Shown: positions 1-7,322, counted from the first letter of the stretch. The stretch is 13,946 nt of DNA from an uncultured Collinsella sp. (GCA_900552295.1 URZB01000013.1:1-13946), one strand, 5' to 3'. Notes: generated by a model from the sequence alone, not told the origin. Made by a program: numbers and translations.

Positions 1-77
1 TATCCAAACCGCTCGACTTTAACAAGCTCAAAAACATACTCGCCCGCATCAAGAAAAACGGATCCGTTTCGCTATAG
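1..77 (+). CDS. C-terminal tail of a response-regulator receiver domain (5' truncated by window edge)
   Basis: Reading from base 3, the frame encodes 24 residues starting SKPLDFNKLKNILARIK and ending at a TAG at 75-77. A Ser-Lys-Pro followed by a hydrophobic/acidic pair and an amphipathic helix is the usual end of a CheY-like receiver domain: the invariant Lys, cis-Pro and helix 5. The protein is therefore probably a response regulator or the receiver end of a hybrid histidine kinase. The REC domain of the kinase at 669-2861 also carries SKP near its end. The phospho-acceptor Asp and everything upstream lie outside the window, so the output domain cannot be named. The next gene starts 42 bases downstream. 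Confidence 0.6.
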   Translation, partial: SKPLDFNKLKNILARIKKNGSVSL

Positions 78-119
78 TTTGTGCTCAACCACCACGCACG
101 ACCAGAAAGGAAGCCAACG

Positions 120-599
120 ATGTTTAGACCCTTACGTCGAAAGAAACGCGCCATCACTGACGAGGAAGCGCGCGAACTGCTCGCTACCTGCAAGCGCGGC
201 GTCTTTGCCGTCAACGGCGACGATGGCTACCCGTACGCCATTCCCGTCAACTACTTCTTTGACGCCGAGCACGACAAGATCTATTTCCATGGCGCCAAAG
301 CCGGCCACAAGGTCGACGCACTCAAGCGCGATGACAAGGTCTGCTTTACCGTATATGGCAACGAGTGGTACCAGGACGGTGACTGGGCTCCCTACGTTAT
401 GAGCACCGTCGTCTTTGGCCGTTGTCGCCTGGCGAATGACACCCCCGCGTTTATCGAGGACAAAGTCCGCCAGCTCGCCCTTAAGTACTACCCTTCTGCC
501 GAAGAAGTCGAAGAGGAAATCGCCAAGGACATCAAGGGCGTCCAGCTCTACGAGATTTCGATTGAGCATCTCTGCGGCAAGCAGATTCAGGAAAAGTAA
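120..599 (+). CDS. Pyridoxamine 5'-phosphate oxidase-fold flavin-binding protein (NimA-like)
   Basis: A 159-residue protein of the small PNPOx-like split-barrel family, which binds FMN and includes NimA-type nitroimidazole reductases and other uncharacterised flavoproteins. Supporting sequence is RGVFAVNGDDGYPYAIPVNY at residues 26-45 (first barrel strands), IYFHGAKAGHK at 54-64 (the His/Lys phosphate-binding segment) and VCFTVYG at 74-80. Length and motif order fit the family. I chose the ATG at 120 because AGAAAGGA at 104-111 lies 8 bases upstream. An in-frame GTG at 81 would add 13 residues but has no comparable ribosome binding site. The exact substrate cannot be told; pyridoxamine phosphate oxidation proper is unlikely for a protein this short. 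The protein has no signal peptide and should be cytoplasmic. It faces the kinase gene convergently across a strong hairpin. Confidence 0.85.
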   Translation: MFRPLRRKKRAITDEEARELLATCKRGVFAVNGDDGYPYAIPVNYFFDAEHDKIYFHGAKAGHKVDALKRDDKVCFTVYGNEWYQDGDWAPYVMSTVVFGRCRLANDTPAFIEDKVRQLALKYYPSAEEVEEEIAKDIKGVQLYEISIEHLCGKQIQEK

Positions 600-626
600 G
601 CCCCTCAGCAGGCCTCATCAATAACA

Positions 627-666
627 ATATGGCCTGGTTCCAACCCACCTTGGAACCAGGCCATAT
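627..666. terminator. Bidirectional hairpin between convergent genes
   Basis: A perfect 17-bp stem (627-643 pairing with 650-666) with a 6-base loop CCCACC sits in the 69-bp gap between the + gene ending at 599 and the - gene ending at 669. Position and stem strength suggest a shared transcription terminator. Neither side has a clear run of T after the stem, so it is not a canonical intrinsic terminator. Confidence 0.65.
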
Positions 667-668
667 GC

Positions 669-2861
669 TTATAGAGCGTCGGCGGCTATGTGCGCAAGCG
701 CCTCAATGAGCTCCTGCGAGCTCACGGGTTTACTCAGGTGCGCGTTCATGCCCGCCTCACGCGAAAGCCTGCGGTCGTCGGCAAAGGCGTTGGCACTCAC
801 GGCGATAATCGGCGTGGTCGCGGCATCCTCGCGATCGAGTGCTCGAATCTGACGCGTGGCCTCAAGGCCATCGATGCCAGGCATCATGATGTCCATCAAC
901 ACCACGTCGTACTCGTGCGGTGCGCTCGCGGTAAACATCTCGACGGCAGACTCACCATCCTTAGCATGCGTCACGATGGCACCGGCACGGCTGAGCGTAA
1001 ACTGCGCGATCTCGGCATTCAGATCGTTATCCTCTACGAGCAAAACGCGCAAGCCCTGGAGCGCATCGCCGTCTCCCGCATCCGCGGGAACTGCCTGAGG
1101 AATCTCGGAGCGGTCGCACTTCTCGAACGGCAGGCGAATGGTAAACGTCGTCCCCTGCCCCAAGACACTCGTAAAGCTCATGGTTCCGCCCATAAGCTCG
1201 ACCAGCTGTTTTGCGATAGGCGCGCCCAGGCCAGTTCCCGACGAAGCGCCTTCCACCTGCTGCTCCTCGCGGCAAAACGGCTCGTAGAGGTGCTTTTGGA
1301 ACTCCTCGCTCATGCCAATACCGTTGTCGGCGATCGTGTATTCATAGACGGGGACGCCATCCGCTGGCTCCACCTCGCGGCACACCAGGCGGACATAGCC
1401 GCCCTGGCGGTTGTACTTGACGGCATTGCCGGCAATATTGAGCAACAAACGCTTGAGGTGCGTCACGCTCACCCGCGCATAGGGATGATTAAGCGTCTGC
1501 TGGTCGGAGATAATTGTCACCAGACGCTCCTCGGCCTGGCGCTCCAGAATATCGCGCACTTCACAGTTGAGGGCCACCAAATTTATGGGCACGAGGTTCA
1601 GGTCGACCTGCCCGCTCTCCAGGCGACTCATATCGAGCGCCTCGTTGGCAAGGTCGAGCAGCAGTCCCGATGCCGTCCAGATTTTTGAGCGGCACTCAGT
1701 CTGCTTTTGCAGATCGTCCGCATTGGCATCGCCAACCTCGACCATGCCGCGAATGCCGTTGATGGGCGTGCGCAGATCGTGGCTCATGCGACGCAGAAAC
1801 TCCGTCTTTGCCGAGTTGGCAGACGAGGCCTCACGCGCCGCCTTTGCCAGCTTGTCGCCATAGTCGCGCTCCTGCTGCAGCAAGTCCGTCAAACGTCGAC
1901 GATCAGCGCGGCGACGCACCGTCACAACAACGGCTATAACACCGCCGTAGAGCACCAGCACGCCGGCGGCAACAGCCGCGGCGACCTCAAAGTAGCGCTG
2001 CGCCGAGGCATAGGTGTACACATAGAATTTGTGCGCTTTTCCAAATGTGCCCAAATACCACTCGCCGTCGGCGTTAACCAATCTGACCTTACCAGCCAGG
2101 CATCGATCCTTAATACCGTCGACAATAAAGACATCCGTCGCAGGCAGATCGAACACGCCCAATACGGTGGGTTCAACGGCATTGGTCGCAACGACCTTGC
2201 CGTCGCTTTCGATCACGATATTGCCGCTATCGATGGTTTCATAGCCATCAAGCAAGCTCTGCAGTTTGAGTGTATTGCTTGCAACCGCTTTCGCGCTCTG
2301 ATGCCTTACCGCGATAACGATGCCCTCGCCATCCTGCCGAGTCACGCAGCCAATGTCTGCGACCGAATCATCCGCAAGCGTGATGCGGGCGGTATAGGAC
2401 TTAAGCGGATGAGTTGCCACCTCCAGCACGGGTGCTTCCTTGAGATACGTAGCAAGCGACTCGTAGCCCACGCCATCCGTCGAGGACTCAGACACCAAAT
2501 TGCCCGATGCGTCCGTCACGATCAGTGCGCTCACGTTGAACTGGTCGGCATATAGCTCCAGCCTTGTGTTATCCACCGAACCGTCGCGCTCCATATCGCG
2601 CGCTGCCTCTCCGGCAATCTCCATAACGCGTATCAGGTTTTTGGTCGTATAGGCGCTATTGAACGCATCGTATGAAAGGCTCTGCGTCGCCACGTAATCG
2701 ACAACGTCGGCAAAGCGCTGCTCGGCTTGGGCCGTCGTGTAACCGTAGCTCATCATGCCGGCAACAACCGAGAGCGCTATCCCCAGCAGAGCGACAAGGA
2801 GCCATGCCCCTGCCGAACGATTGCCCCGCTCCTGAGCAGCGTGGTCGGGCGCATCGATCAT
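669..2861 (-). CDS. Membrane hybrid sensor histidine kinase with C-terminal receiver domain
   Basis: A 730-residue kinase that should autophosphorylate and pass phosphate to its own receiver domain. The order is: TM1 about 20-42; an extracytoplasmic sensor region about 43-290 with a PAS/Cache-like stretch (ALIVTDASGNLVSES); TM2 about 291-314; a linker helix; HisKA with the H-box SHDLRTPINGI and His361; and HATPase_c with N-box NIAGNAVKYN (471-484), G1 DNGIGM (512-517) and G2 GTGLGAP (542-548). The receiver spans 602-730 with the acidic pair E610/D611, phospho-acceptor Asp657 in LMDIMMPG, Ser689 and Lys711. All key residues are present. The start ATG at 2861 overlaps the stop of the upstream lipoprotein gene as ATGA, and GGAGGG at 2868-2873 lies 6 bases upstream, so translation is probably coupled. 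No output regulator follows; phosphate may leave through an Hpt protein or regulator encoded elsewhere. Confidence 0.95.
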   Translation of the reverse strand: MIDAPDHAAQERGNRSAGAWLLVALLGIALSVVAGMMSYGYTTAQAEQRFADVVDYVATQSLSYDAFNSAYTTKNLIRVMEIAGEAARDMERDGSVDNTRLELYADQFNVSALIVTDASGNLVSESSTDGVGYESLATYLKEAPVLEVATHPLKSYTARITLADDSVADIGCVTRQDGEGIVIAVRHQSAKAVASNTLKLQSLLDGYETIDSGNIVIESDGKVVATNAVEPTVLGVFDLPATDVFIVDGIKDRCLAGKVRLVNADGEWYLGTFGKAHKFYVYTYASAQRYFEVAAAVAAGVLVLYGGVIAVVVTVRRRADRRRLTDLLQQERDYGDKLAKAAREASSANSAKTEFLRRMSHDLRTPINGIRGMVEVGDANADDLQKQTECRSKIWTASGLLLDLANEALDMSRLESGQVDLNLVPINLVALNCEVRDILERQAEERLVTIISDQQTLNHPYARVSVTHLKRLLLNIAGNAVKYNRQGGYVRLVCREVEPADGVPVYEYTIADNGIGMSEEFQKHLYEPFCREEQQVEGASSGTGLGAPIAKQLVELMGGTMSFTSVLGQGTTFTIRLPFEKCDRSEIPQAVPADAGDGDALQGLRVLLVEDNDLNAEIAQFTLSRAGAIVTHAKDGESAVEMFTASAPHEYDVVLMDIMMPGIDGLEATRQIRALDREDAATTPIIAVSANAFADDRRLSREAGMNAHLSKPVSSQELIEALAHIAADAL

Positions 2862-3727
2862 GACAGGCCCTCCATATTCAAAAATGGCGAAGGGTCATCG
2901 AAGTACTTTGACACCAGGCGTTCCATGGTGCCATCGGCAAGCATTTCTTGGTAGGCATGAGTGAGCTTGACGTCGATGCCACGCGTATCGTTGATATCGA
3001 AAGCGGTGCCCAAACCGACCTCTAGCAGCGACTCATCCAAAATGCGATATGTCACACCATAGTCTTTTTCGTAGGTGAGGAACGAGGACTCATGCGCGGC
3101 GATAGCGTCGACCAGGCCCTCGACGAGCGCCGGGTTCAGGTATGAACCGTCCGAAAAGCTGTAGAGTTCCTTGATCTGCGGAACGTTTTCATTTATGCGA
3201 TTGAGCAAAATGCCCTCGGGCTTGGTGGTGGACTGAACCGCCACGATCTTATCCTCAAGATCGGCAAGCGTGTAGATATCGCTCTGGGGATCGACCGCGA
3301 CCACCTGGCGGCTCGCAAGGTACGGGCCGGCCCAACGATATTCGTTTTCGCGACCCGTCATACTAAAGCTGCCCATGACACAATCGAGTTCGCCGCTCGC
3401 CAGCAGCTCCTTCTTCTTTTCCCAGTCGATCAGCTGGTATTTTGGCTTGTAACCAATGCGAGCCAAAGCCTCGGTCAATATCTCGACATCCAGGCCAACG
3501 ATATCGCCGTACTCGTCGGTATACACAAACGGTGGATAGAGGTCGCTTCCGACGTTGAGCGTCTTAAGGTCGTCGTCTTTGACTTGCGAGGCGTCCAGAC
3601 CTTCTAATGCAGACGTCGAGGCTTCGTCATTACGCCCAGAACAGCCAGCTATCGCTACGACAAAGGCGCACGCTACCGCAAGCGCAACAAACAACGATAT
3701 GGCAACCGAGCGACGGGGTCTTTTCAT
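2858..3727 (-). CDS. Solute-binding lipoprotein (SBP_bac_3), probable sensory partner of the adjacent kinase
   Basis: A 289-residue lipoprotein. Residues 1-29 form a signal peptide: basic MKRPRRS, a hydrophobic core, then lipobox AIAGC with Cys29 as the lipidated residue. Residues about 56-278 match the family-3 periplasmic binding fold: LNVGSDLYPPFVYTDEYGDIVGLDVEI near the start, SGELDCVMGSFSMTGRE around 111-127, WAGPYL, and a C-terminal HAYQEMLADGTMERLVSKY. Such proteins bind amino acids or similar small polar ligands. I chose the ATG at 3727 because it begins the signal peptide exactly and has GGAG 4 bases upstream. The frame is open for 48 more codons upstream, but that part has no signal-like sequence. 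No permease or ATPase gene is adjacent. The 4-base overlap with the hybrid kinase suggests that it presents ligand to the kinase sensor domain, which is inference. Confidence 0.9.
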   Translation of the reverse strand: MKRPRRSVAISLFVALAVACAFVVAIAGCSGRNDEASTSALEGLDASQVKDDDLKTLNVGSDLYPPFVYTDEYGDIVGLDVEILTEALARIGYKPKYQLIDWEKKKELLASGELDCVMGSFSMTGRENEYRWAGPYLASRQVVAVDPQSDIYTLADLEDKIVAVQSTTKPEGILLNRINENVPQIKELYSFSDGSYLNPALVEGLVDAIAAHESSFLTYEKDYGVTYRILDESLLEVGLGTAFDINDTRGIDVKLTHAYQEMLADGTMERLVSKYFDDPSPFLNMEGLS

Positions 3728-3769
3728 CGAGCTCCAGACGATCCTGTTTACAGACTGAAATGGTAAAAA

Positions 3770-3778
3770 ATAATAGCA
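3770..3778 (-). promoter_or_regulatory. Possible extended -10 promoter for the lipoprotein-kinase operon
   Basis: On the - strand TGCTATTAT gives TATTAT (3770-3775) preceded by TG at the extended -10 position. It lies about 43 bases upstream of the lipoprotein start and downstream of the hairpin ending the previous gene. No good -35 box is visible at 17 bases; a TTGGGC lies at about 20. Confidence 0.35.
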
Positions 3779-3819
3779 AACAAAACCACACGAGTGCCCA
3801 ATGGTTGCAGGCGTTTTAC

Positions 3820-3861
3820 CATGCGGGGCCTTCCAGCCGACTTGGCAGAAGGCCCCGCATG
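3820..3861 (-). terminator. Hairpin after the MalY/PatB gene
   Basis: A perfect 14-bp GC-rich stem (3820-3833 with 3848-3861) encloses a 14-base loop that can form a further GCC/GGC pairing. It begins 10 bases after the stop codon of the - strand aminotransferase gene and precedes the lipoprotein operon, so it probably ends the aminotransferase transcript. There is no T run after the stem. Confidence 0.6.
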
Positions 3862-3871
3862 CAGTGCTCAC

Positions 3872-5086
3872 TTACCGTGCATTAAAAACGTAGCGGTCCA
3901 GGCGGTCGCACGCCTCCCTTACGCGCGAAAGCGGCAGCGCCAGATTCACGCGAATGTGGCAGGGTCCGTGGAACGGGCGGCCGTCCTGATACCCCACGCC
4001 CACGCGTGCCCCCTCGTCGAGCAACCACTGAATATCGCGGCCATGCTCTCGGCACCACTCGGTGCAGTCCAGAAACACCATGTACGTGCCCTGCGGACGT
4101 GAATAGGACACACCCTCAAAATGCTCGTCCACGTAATCGCAGAAGTACTCGATATTGTCGGCAAGCACCTGGTTGAGCTCGTCCACCCACTCGTAGCCTT
4201 GCGGCTGGTAGGCACCGATAAGCGCATGCATGGAGAGGACATTCATCTCGTTGTAGTGAGTCTTGTTGGACACGGCGCACACGCGGTCACGCAGCGTCTC
4301 GTTGTAGATGATGCGGTAGCTGCCGACCAAGCCCGCCAGGTTGAACGTCTTGCTCGGCGCATAGAGGGCAACCGTGCGTATGCGGGCATCCTCGCTCACC
4401 GACTGCGTCGGAATATGCTTGTGACCCGGCAGAATGATATCGGACCAAATCTCGTCCGAGATCACCACGCAATCGTGCTGGCAATAGATGTCCATGGCGC
4501 GCTCAATCTCGTCGCGCTCCCATACGCGGCCGCAGGGATTGTGCGGCGAGCAGAACACCGCGGCATGGATGTGGTTTTGGGCGAGCTTGTGCTCCATGTC
4601 CTCAAAGTCCATACGCCACACGCCCTGGTCGTCGAGCTTAAGCGGGCTGTGGACAATGCGATAGCCCGCGGCTTCGATAGACTTGGTAAAGCCAATGTAG
4701 GTGGGGCTGTGGACCAGCACCGCATCGCCCGGCTGGACATACGCGCGCAACGTCGACACGACGCCGCCCAGCACGCCATTTTCGTAGCCGATATGTTCAG
4801 GGCTCAAACCTTCGACGCCATTGCGGCGATTCTGCCATTCGATGATGCGATCGAAGTACTCAGCGCGCGGGTTAAAGTAGCCAAACATGGGGTGCTGGGC
4901 ACGCTGAATGATGTGTTCCTGGACCGTGGGCACCGTGGCAAAATTCATGTCGGCCACCCACATGGGGATGCGGTCGAAGCCCTCGTCGGGTGCGTTCGGA
5001 GCCATACCGGGGATCTCGCCCCAAGAGTCAACGGCGATGGAGTCCATGCCGTGGCGGTCGATGATTGAAGTGAAGTCGTATTTCAT
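3872..5086 (-). CDS. MalY/PatB-family PLP enzyme (cystathionine beta-lyase / aminotransferase)
   Basis: A 404-residue fold-type I PLP enzyme of the MalY/PatB group. Members cleave C-S bonds in cystathionine or cysteine conjugates, releasing pyruvate, ammonia and a thiol, and some have regulatory roles. Visible landmarks are PMWVADMNF at 41-49 (typical for the group), SPTYIGF at 127-133, SPHNPCGRVW at 180-189 (conserved Asn183), ISDEIWSDI at 209-217 (Asp211 contacts the pyridine nitrogen), YAPSKTFNLAG at 242-252 with Lys246 as the Schiff-base lysine, and HIRVNLALP at 377-385 with the carboxylate-binding Arg379. Full length, catalytic residues intact, cytoplasmic. The ATG at 5086 has GGGGG 6 bases upstream. 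It is apparently transcribed alone, bounded downstream by a hairpin. Beta-lyase versus aminotransferase activity cannot be separated from sequence alone. Confidence 0.92.
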   Translation of the reverse strand: MKYDFTSIIDRHGMDSIAVDSWGEIPGMAPNAPDEGFDRIPMWVADMNFATVPTVQEHIIQRAQHPMFGYFNPRAEYFDRIIEWQNRRNGVEGLSPEHIGYENGVLGGVVSTLRAYVQPGDAVLVHSPTYIGFTKSIEAAGYRIVHSPLKLDDQGVWRMDFEDMEHKLAQNHIHAAVFCSPHNPCGRVWERDEIERAMDIYCQHDCVVISDEIWSDIILPGHKHIPTQSVSEDARIRTVALYAPSKTFNLAGLVGSYRIIYNETLRDRVCAVSNKTHYNEMNVLSMHALIGAYQPQGYEWVDELNQVLADNIEYFCDYVDEHFEGVSYSRPQGTYMVFLDCTEWCREHGRDIQWLLDEGARVGVGYQDGRPFHGPCHIRVNLALPLSRVREACDRLDRYVFNAR

Positions 5087-5198
5087 GCTGGACCCCCGTG
5101 CAAAGTAGACTGTTTCGATAGGCGCTATTGTCCACCAGCACGGGCGGTTTTGGCGCGGGGTTTGGCGCTTAATTTGACGGGTGCGGGCGAATGGCTGG

Positions 5199-5945
5199 TT
5201 AGTCTCGCGCGTCGTTGACGGCGACTACGGTTAGCTGGGTTTCATCGACCGTAAACGATATGTCGAGCCCGGCGTAAGCCAAGTGGTAAATGCGGTTTGG
5301 CTCGTGCTTGCTGCCTGCGCGGCGTGGGTCTTGGCGAAGGACTTCGACCAAGCCGGGGAGCTTTGCGGGCGGGACCATATCCTGTAGCGCTTGCGGAAAC
5401 TCAACATCGAGCTCTTGCCACGGAGCATCCTCAATCCAGCCGCCGGTCGCATCCGGGTGACAGTCCGCAAACGGAATGTAGGGCTTAATGTCGTAGATGG
5501 GCGTACCGTCGCGCAGATCTGCTCCCAGCACATGGATGATGGGGCCATCGTCGGTGAGCTCGACACGATCAAGCTTGACGCAGGTGAGCCCGATGGGATT
5601 AGGGCGAAACGGACTGCGCGTGGCAAACACTCCCACACGTTCGGCTCCGCCCAGACGCGGCGGGCGCACGGTTTTCGACCATTTTGCGTTGGTGCCGGAC
5701 CTGTCCTGCGTTTTAGCGTCGACGGCAATATCCTTAGCCGTGCCGCCGGGCGTTCCGTTTTCGAAGCGCCACAGCAGCCACAGGTGAGAGAAGGAGTCCA
5801 GGCCCTCAACCGCTGCATTGGAGGCAAATTCCGGCTCAAAAAAGATTCGTCCCTGCAGATGGGGCGCCAAAAAGCTGTTGCGCGGAATGCCGAACTTCTG
5901 CGGCAGGTCGGTATGTATGCGTGCGATAGGTTCCATGCCGGTCAT
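5199..5945 (-). CDS. trmO: tRNA (N6-threonylcarbamoyladenosine(37)-N6)-methyltransferase TrmO
   Basis: A 248-residue protein of the TsaA/TrmO family, which uses S-adenosylmethionine to methylate the N6 atom of t6A at position 37 of ANN-decoding tRNAs. Recognisable parts are the start MEPIARIHTDLPQKFGIPRN, FSHLWLLWRF at 52-61, the family signature RSPFRPNPIGL at 110-120, DGTPIYDIKPYIPFAD at 146-161 (SAM/tRNA site region), and the C-terminal domain to residue 248 containing NRIYHLAY. Two ATGs, at 5945 and 5936, are 9 bases apart. Neither has a clear Shine-Dalgarno sequence, so the start is uncertain by three residues and initiation may be leaderless or weak. The frame stays open far upstream on this strand, but only as the antisense of the regulator gene. 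It is divergent from the XRE regulator with 132 bp between them. Confidence 0.9.
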   Translation of the reverse strand: MTGMEPIARIHTDLPQKFGIPRNSFLAPHLQGRIFFEPEFASNAAVEGLDSFSHLWLLWRFENGTPGGTAKDIAVDAKTQDRSGTNAKWSKTVRPPRLGGAERVGVFATRSPFRPNPIGLTCVKLDRVELTDDGPIIHVLGADLRDGTPIYDIKPYIPFADCHPDATGGWIEDAPWQELDVEFPQALQDMVPPAKLPGLVEVLRQDPRRAGSKHEPNRIYHLAYAGLDISFTVDETQLTVVAVNDARD

Positions 5946-5978
5946 TGTACGGCATGGAGGCGTGGGGCGTTGCGCGCA

Positions 5979-6007
5979 ATTCTTCGCCGCGGTCCCCCGT
6001 CGTGCAA
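5979..6007 (-). promoter_or_regulatory. Candidate trmO promoter
   Basis: On the - strand TTGCAC (6002-6007) and AAGAAT (5979-5984) are separated by exactly 17 bases, about 33 bases upstream of the trmO start. Matches to consensus are partial (3 of 6 and 4 of 6). The -35 overlaps one arm of the palindrome at 6004-6018. Confidence 0.3.
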
Positions 6008-6018
6008 CCAACGGTTGC
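6004..6018. promoter_or_regulatory. Palindromic candidate operator between divergent promoters
   Basis: GCAACC-AAC-GGTTGC is a perfect 6-3-6 inverted repeat. It abuts the predicted -35 box of the XRE regulator gene on + and overlaps the predicted -35 of trmO on -. Placement and size suit a dimeric helix-turn-helix repressor, plausibly the adjacent regulator acting on itself. Binding is inferred, not shown. Confidence 0.4.
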
Positions 6019-6047
6019 TTGGAAGGGTGCCGGCTGCCGCGTATGCT
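6019..6047 (+). promoter_or_regulatory. Candidate sigma70-type promoter of the XRE regulator
   Basis: TTGGAA (6019-6024) and TATGCT (6042-6047) are 17 bases apart. A start near 6054 would leave a short leader before AGAAAGGAG at 6064-6072 and the ATG at 6078. Confidence 0.45.
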
Positions 6048-6077
6048 TAAGCCATCAACCAGCAGAAAGGAGCCGTT

Positions 6078-6905
6078 ATGGCCTTTGCAGAAAAGCTCAT
6101 CGCTGTCCGTCGCGCCCATCACCTTACCCAAGAGCAGCTCGCCGCCAAGCTCTTCGTCACACGCCAAGCCATCAGCCGTTGGGAGCGCGGCGAAGTCACC
6201 CCGGGCATCGACATGATGAAGCTCATTGCCACCGTGACCGGCGAGCCACTGTCTCATCTGCTCGAAATGCCCGAGCACTATTGCCAGAGCTGCGGCATGA
6301 TACTCACGCCCAACGACTGCGGCACCGATGCTGCGGGCACCGCGACCGATCATTACTGCAAGTGGTGCTACGACCACGGCAAGTACACCTACGACACCAC
6401 CATGGAGGCAATGATCGAGGATTGTGCCCCGCGGCTGGCACAAAACACCGGCATGTCGCTCGACGAAGCCGTCTCGCTCATGGGCGCCGTCCTGCCGCAA
6501 CTGGAGCGCTGGCGCACCGTGCAAGAAAACGAGGAGCGCTACGGCGCCGAAGCGCGGGCGCGCTATGGCGATGAGGCTATCGATGCGGCAAACGAAGCGC
6601 TGCTGGACATGGACCCCGAGACATGGAACGACATGAAGGAACTTGAACGCGCTGTTCTGGGCCAGCTTTCGATTGCCATGGGCATTGACGACCCGGAGAG
6701 CAACGAGGCCCGCAAACTCGTCGCGATGCATCGCCGATGGATTGGCCTTAATTGGGGACACGAGCCCCAAGACGAAGCATACCTGGGCCTCACCCACGGC
6801 TATCTTGCCGATCAGCGCTTTATCGACTACTACGACAAGCCCTGCGGCACCGGAGCCACGGCGTTTCTGGTTCAGGCCATCGAGTCTTCGTTGACGCGCG
6901 CATAG
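6078..6905 (+). CDS. XRE-family regulator fused to a zinc ribbon and a TipAS-like ligand-binding domain
   Basis: A 275-residue cytoplasmic protein in three parts. Residues 4-62 are an XRE/Cro helix-turn-helix (LTQEQLAAKLFVTRQAISRWERG). Residues 67-115 form a putative zinc ribbon with CQSC at 69-72 and CKWC at 94-97, followed by the Y-DHGKYTYDTTMEAMIED pattern usual for that domain. Residues about 150-273 resemble the TipAS antibiotic-recognition domain: ERYG, DMDPETWNDMKELE, then HRRWIGLNWG, HGYLADQRFIDYYD and GATAFLVQAIES. In TipA itself this domain follows a MerR helix-turn-helix and binds thiopeptides. Here it would let an XRE repressor or activator sense a small molecule, which is inference. 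A strong ribosome site, AGAAAGGAG, lies 5 bases before the ATG. The gene is divergent from trmO, and a glutaredoxin gene follows after 51 bases. Confidence 0.88.
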   Translation: MAFAEKLIAVRRAHHLTQEQLAAKLFVTRQAISRWERGEVTPGIDMMKLIATVTGEPLSHLLEMPEHYCQSCGMILTPNDCGTDAAGTATDHYCKWCYDHGKYTYDTTMEAMIEDCAPRLAQNTGMSLDEAVSLMGAVLPQLERWRTVQENEERYGAEARARYGDEAIDAANEALLDMDPETWNDMKELERAVLGQLSIAMGIDDPESNEARKLVAMHRRWIGLNWGHEPQDEAYLGLTHGYLADQRFIDYYDKPCGTGATAFLVQAIESSLTRA

Positions 6906-6956
6906 ACCGCGGCGGCTTTGGGTATTTCAATCAAAACCTCAACCGATTGGAGACCC

Positions 6957-7202
6957 ATGGCCACTGATCACGAGCTCACACTCTACGTTATGACCGGCTG
7001 CCCGTATTGCATAAAGGTCAAGCACTTTTTGGCCGATAACGGCGTGACCATTCCTGAACGCAATATCTCGACCGATTCCGATGCCGAGCAGACGCTTATC
7101 GCCGTCGGCGGAAAACGCCAGGTTCCCTGCCTGTTCATTGATGGAGAGCCGCTCTACGAATCGAACGACATCATCGCATGGGTACAGGAAAACCTGCTCT
7201 AG
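6957..7202 (+). CDS. Glutaredoxin-like thiol-disulfide protein (CPYC)
   Basis: An 81-residue single-domain glutaredoxin. The sequence LTLYVMTGCPYCIKVKHFL places the redox pair at Cys15 and Cys18 in the classical CPYC motif. QVPCLFIDGEPLYESNDIIAW carries the cis-proline loop and the segment that in glutaredoxins contacts glutathione. Length is normal. I chose the ATG at 6957 with GGAG at 6949-6952 just upstream; a TTG at 6918 is in frame but adds unrelated residues. It follows the regulator gene by 51 bases on the same strand without a hairpin between, so the two may be co-transcribed. Coriobacteria are not known to me as glutathione makers, so the reductant could be thioredoxin reductase or another thiol. 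Confidence 0.9.
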   Translation: MATDHELTLYVMTGCPYCIKVKHFLADNGVTIPERNISTDSDAEQTLIAVGGKRQVPCLFIDGEPLYESNDIIAWVQENLL

Positions 7203-7240
7203 TACGCACGCTCTGTCCGTCCAGGGCCCCAACCCATACG

Positions 7241-7322
7241 ACCCAAACATGTACACCAGCATCCAAAGTCGACATTTTTCGACATCTTTGGATGCTGGTG
7301 TACAGCTTTTGCGGGTAGTCAT
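7241..7322 (+). repeat. 82-bp direct repeat, copy 1, with 19-bp hairpin
   Basis: This segment recurs at 8315-8396 with only two substitutions (7255 A to G, 7306 C to T). It contains a perfect 19-bp stem (7250-7268 with 7286-7304) and a 17-base loop holding two TCGACAT units separated by TTT. It lies 38 bases after the glutaredoxin stop. The following bases GGACGCTCTTAA (7323-7334) also resemble the start of the hairpin that follows copy 2. A terminator or dispersed extragenic palindrome role is likely. Confidence 0.85.

Noticed and set aside
690..2555. Long + strand frames (690-1688, 1707-2555) across the kinase gene
   Set aside because: They are antisense shadows of a GC-rich gene with all kinase motifs intact on the other strand.
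3728..3871. Upstream extension of the binding lipoprotein by 48 codons
   Set aside because: The extension crosses the terminator hairpin of the previous gene, and the signal peptide begins exactly at the ATG at 3727.
4121..5068. 315-codon + frame opposite the MalY/PatB gene
   Set aside because: Antisense shadow; composition rich in His, Val and Arg, no recognisable domain, and the - strand enzyme is complete.
5946..6797. Upstream extension of the trmO frame giving a 532-residue protein
   Set aside because: The added 284 codons are the antisense of the well-supported XRE regulator and show no family features; the TrmO family starts at the MEPIARI segment.
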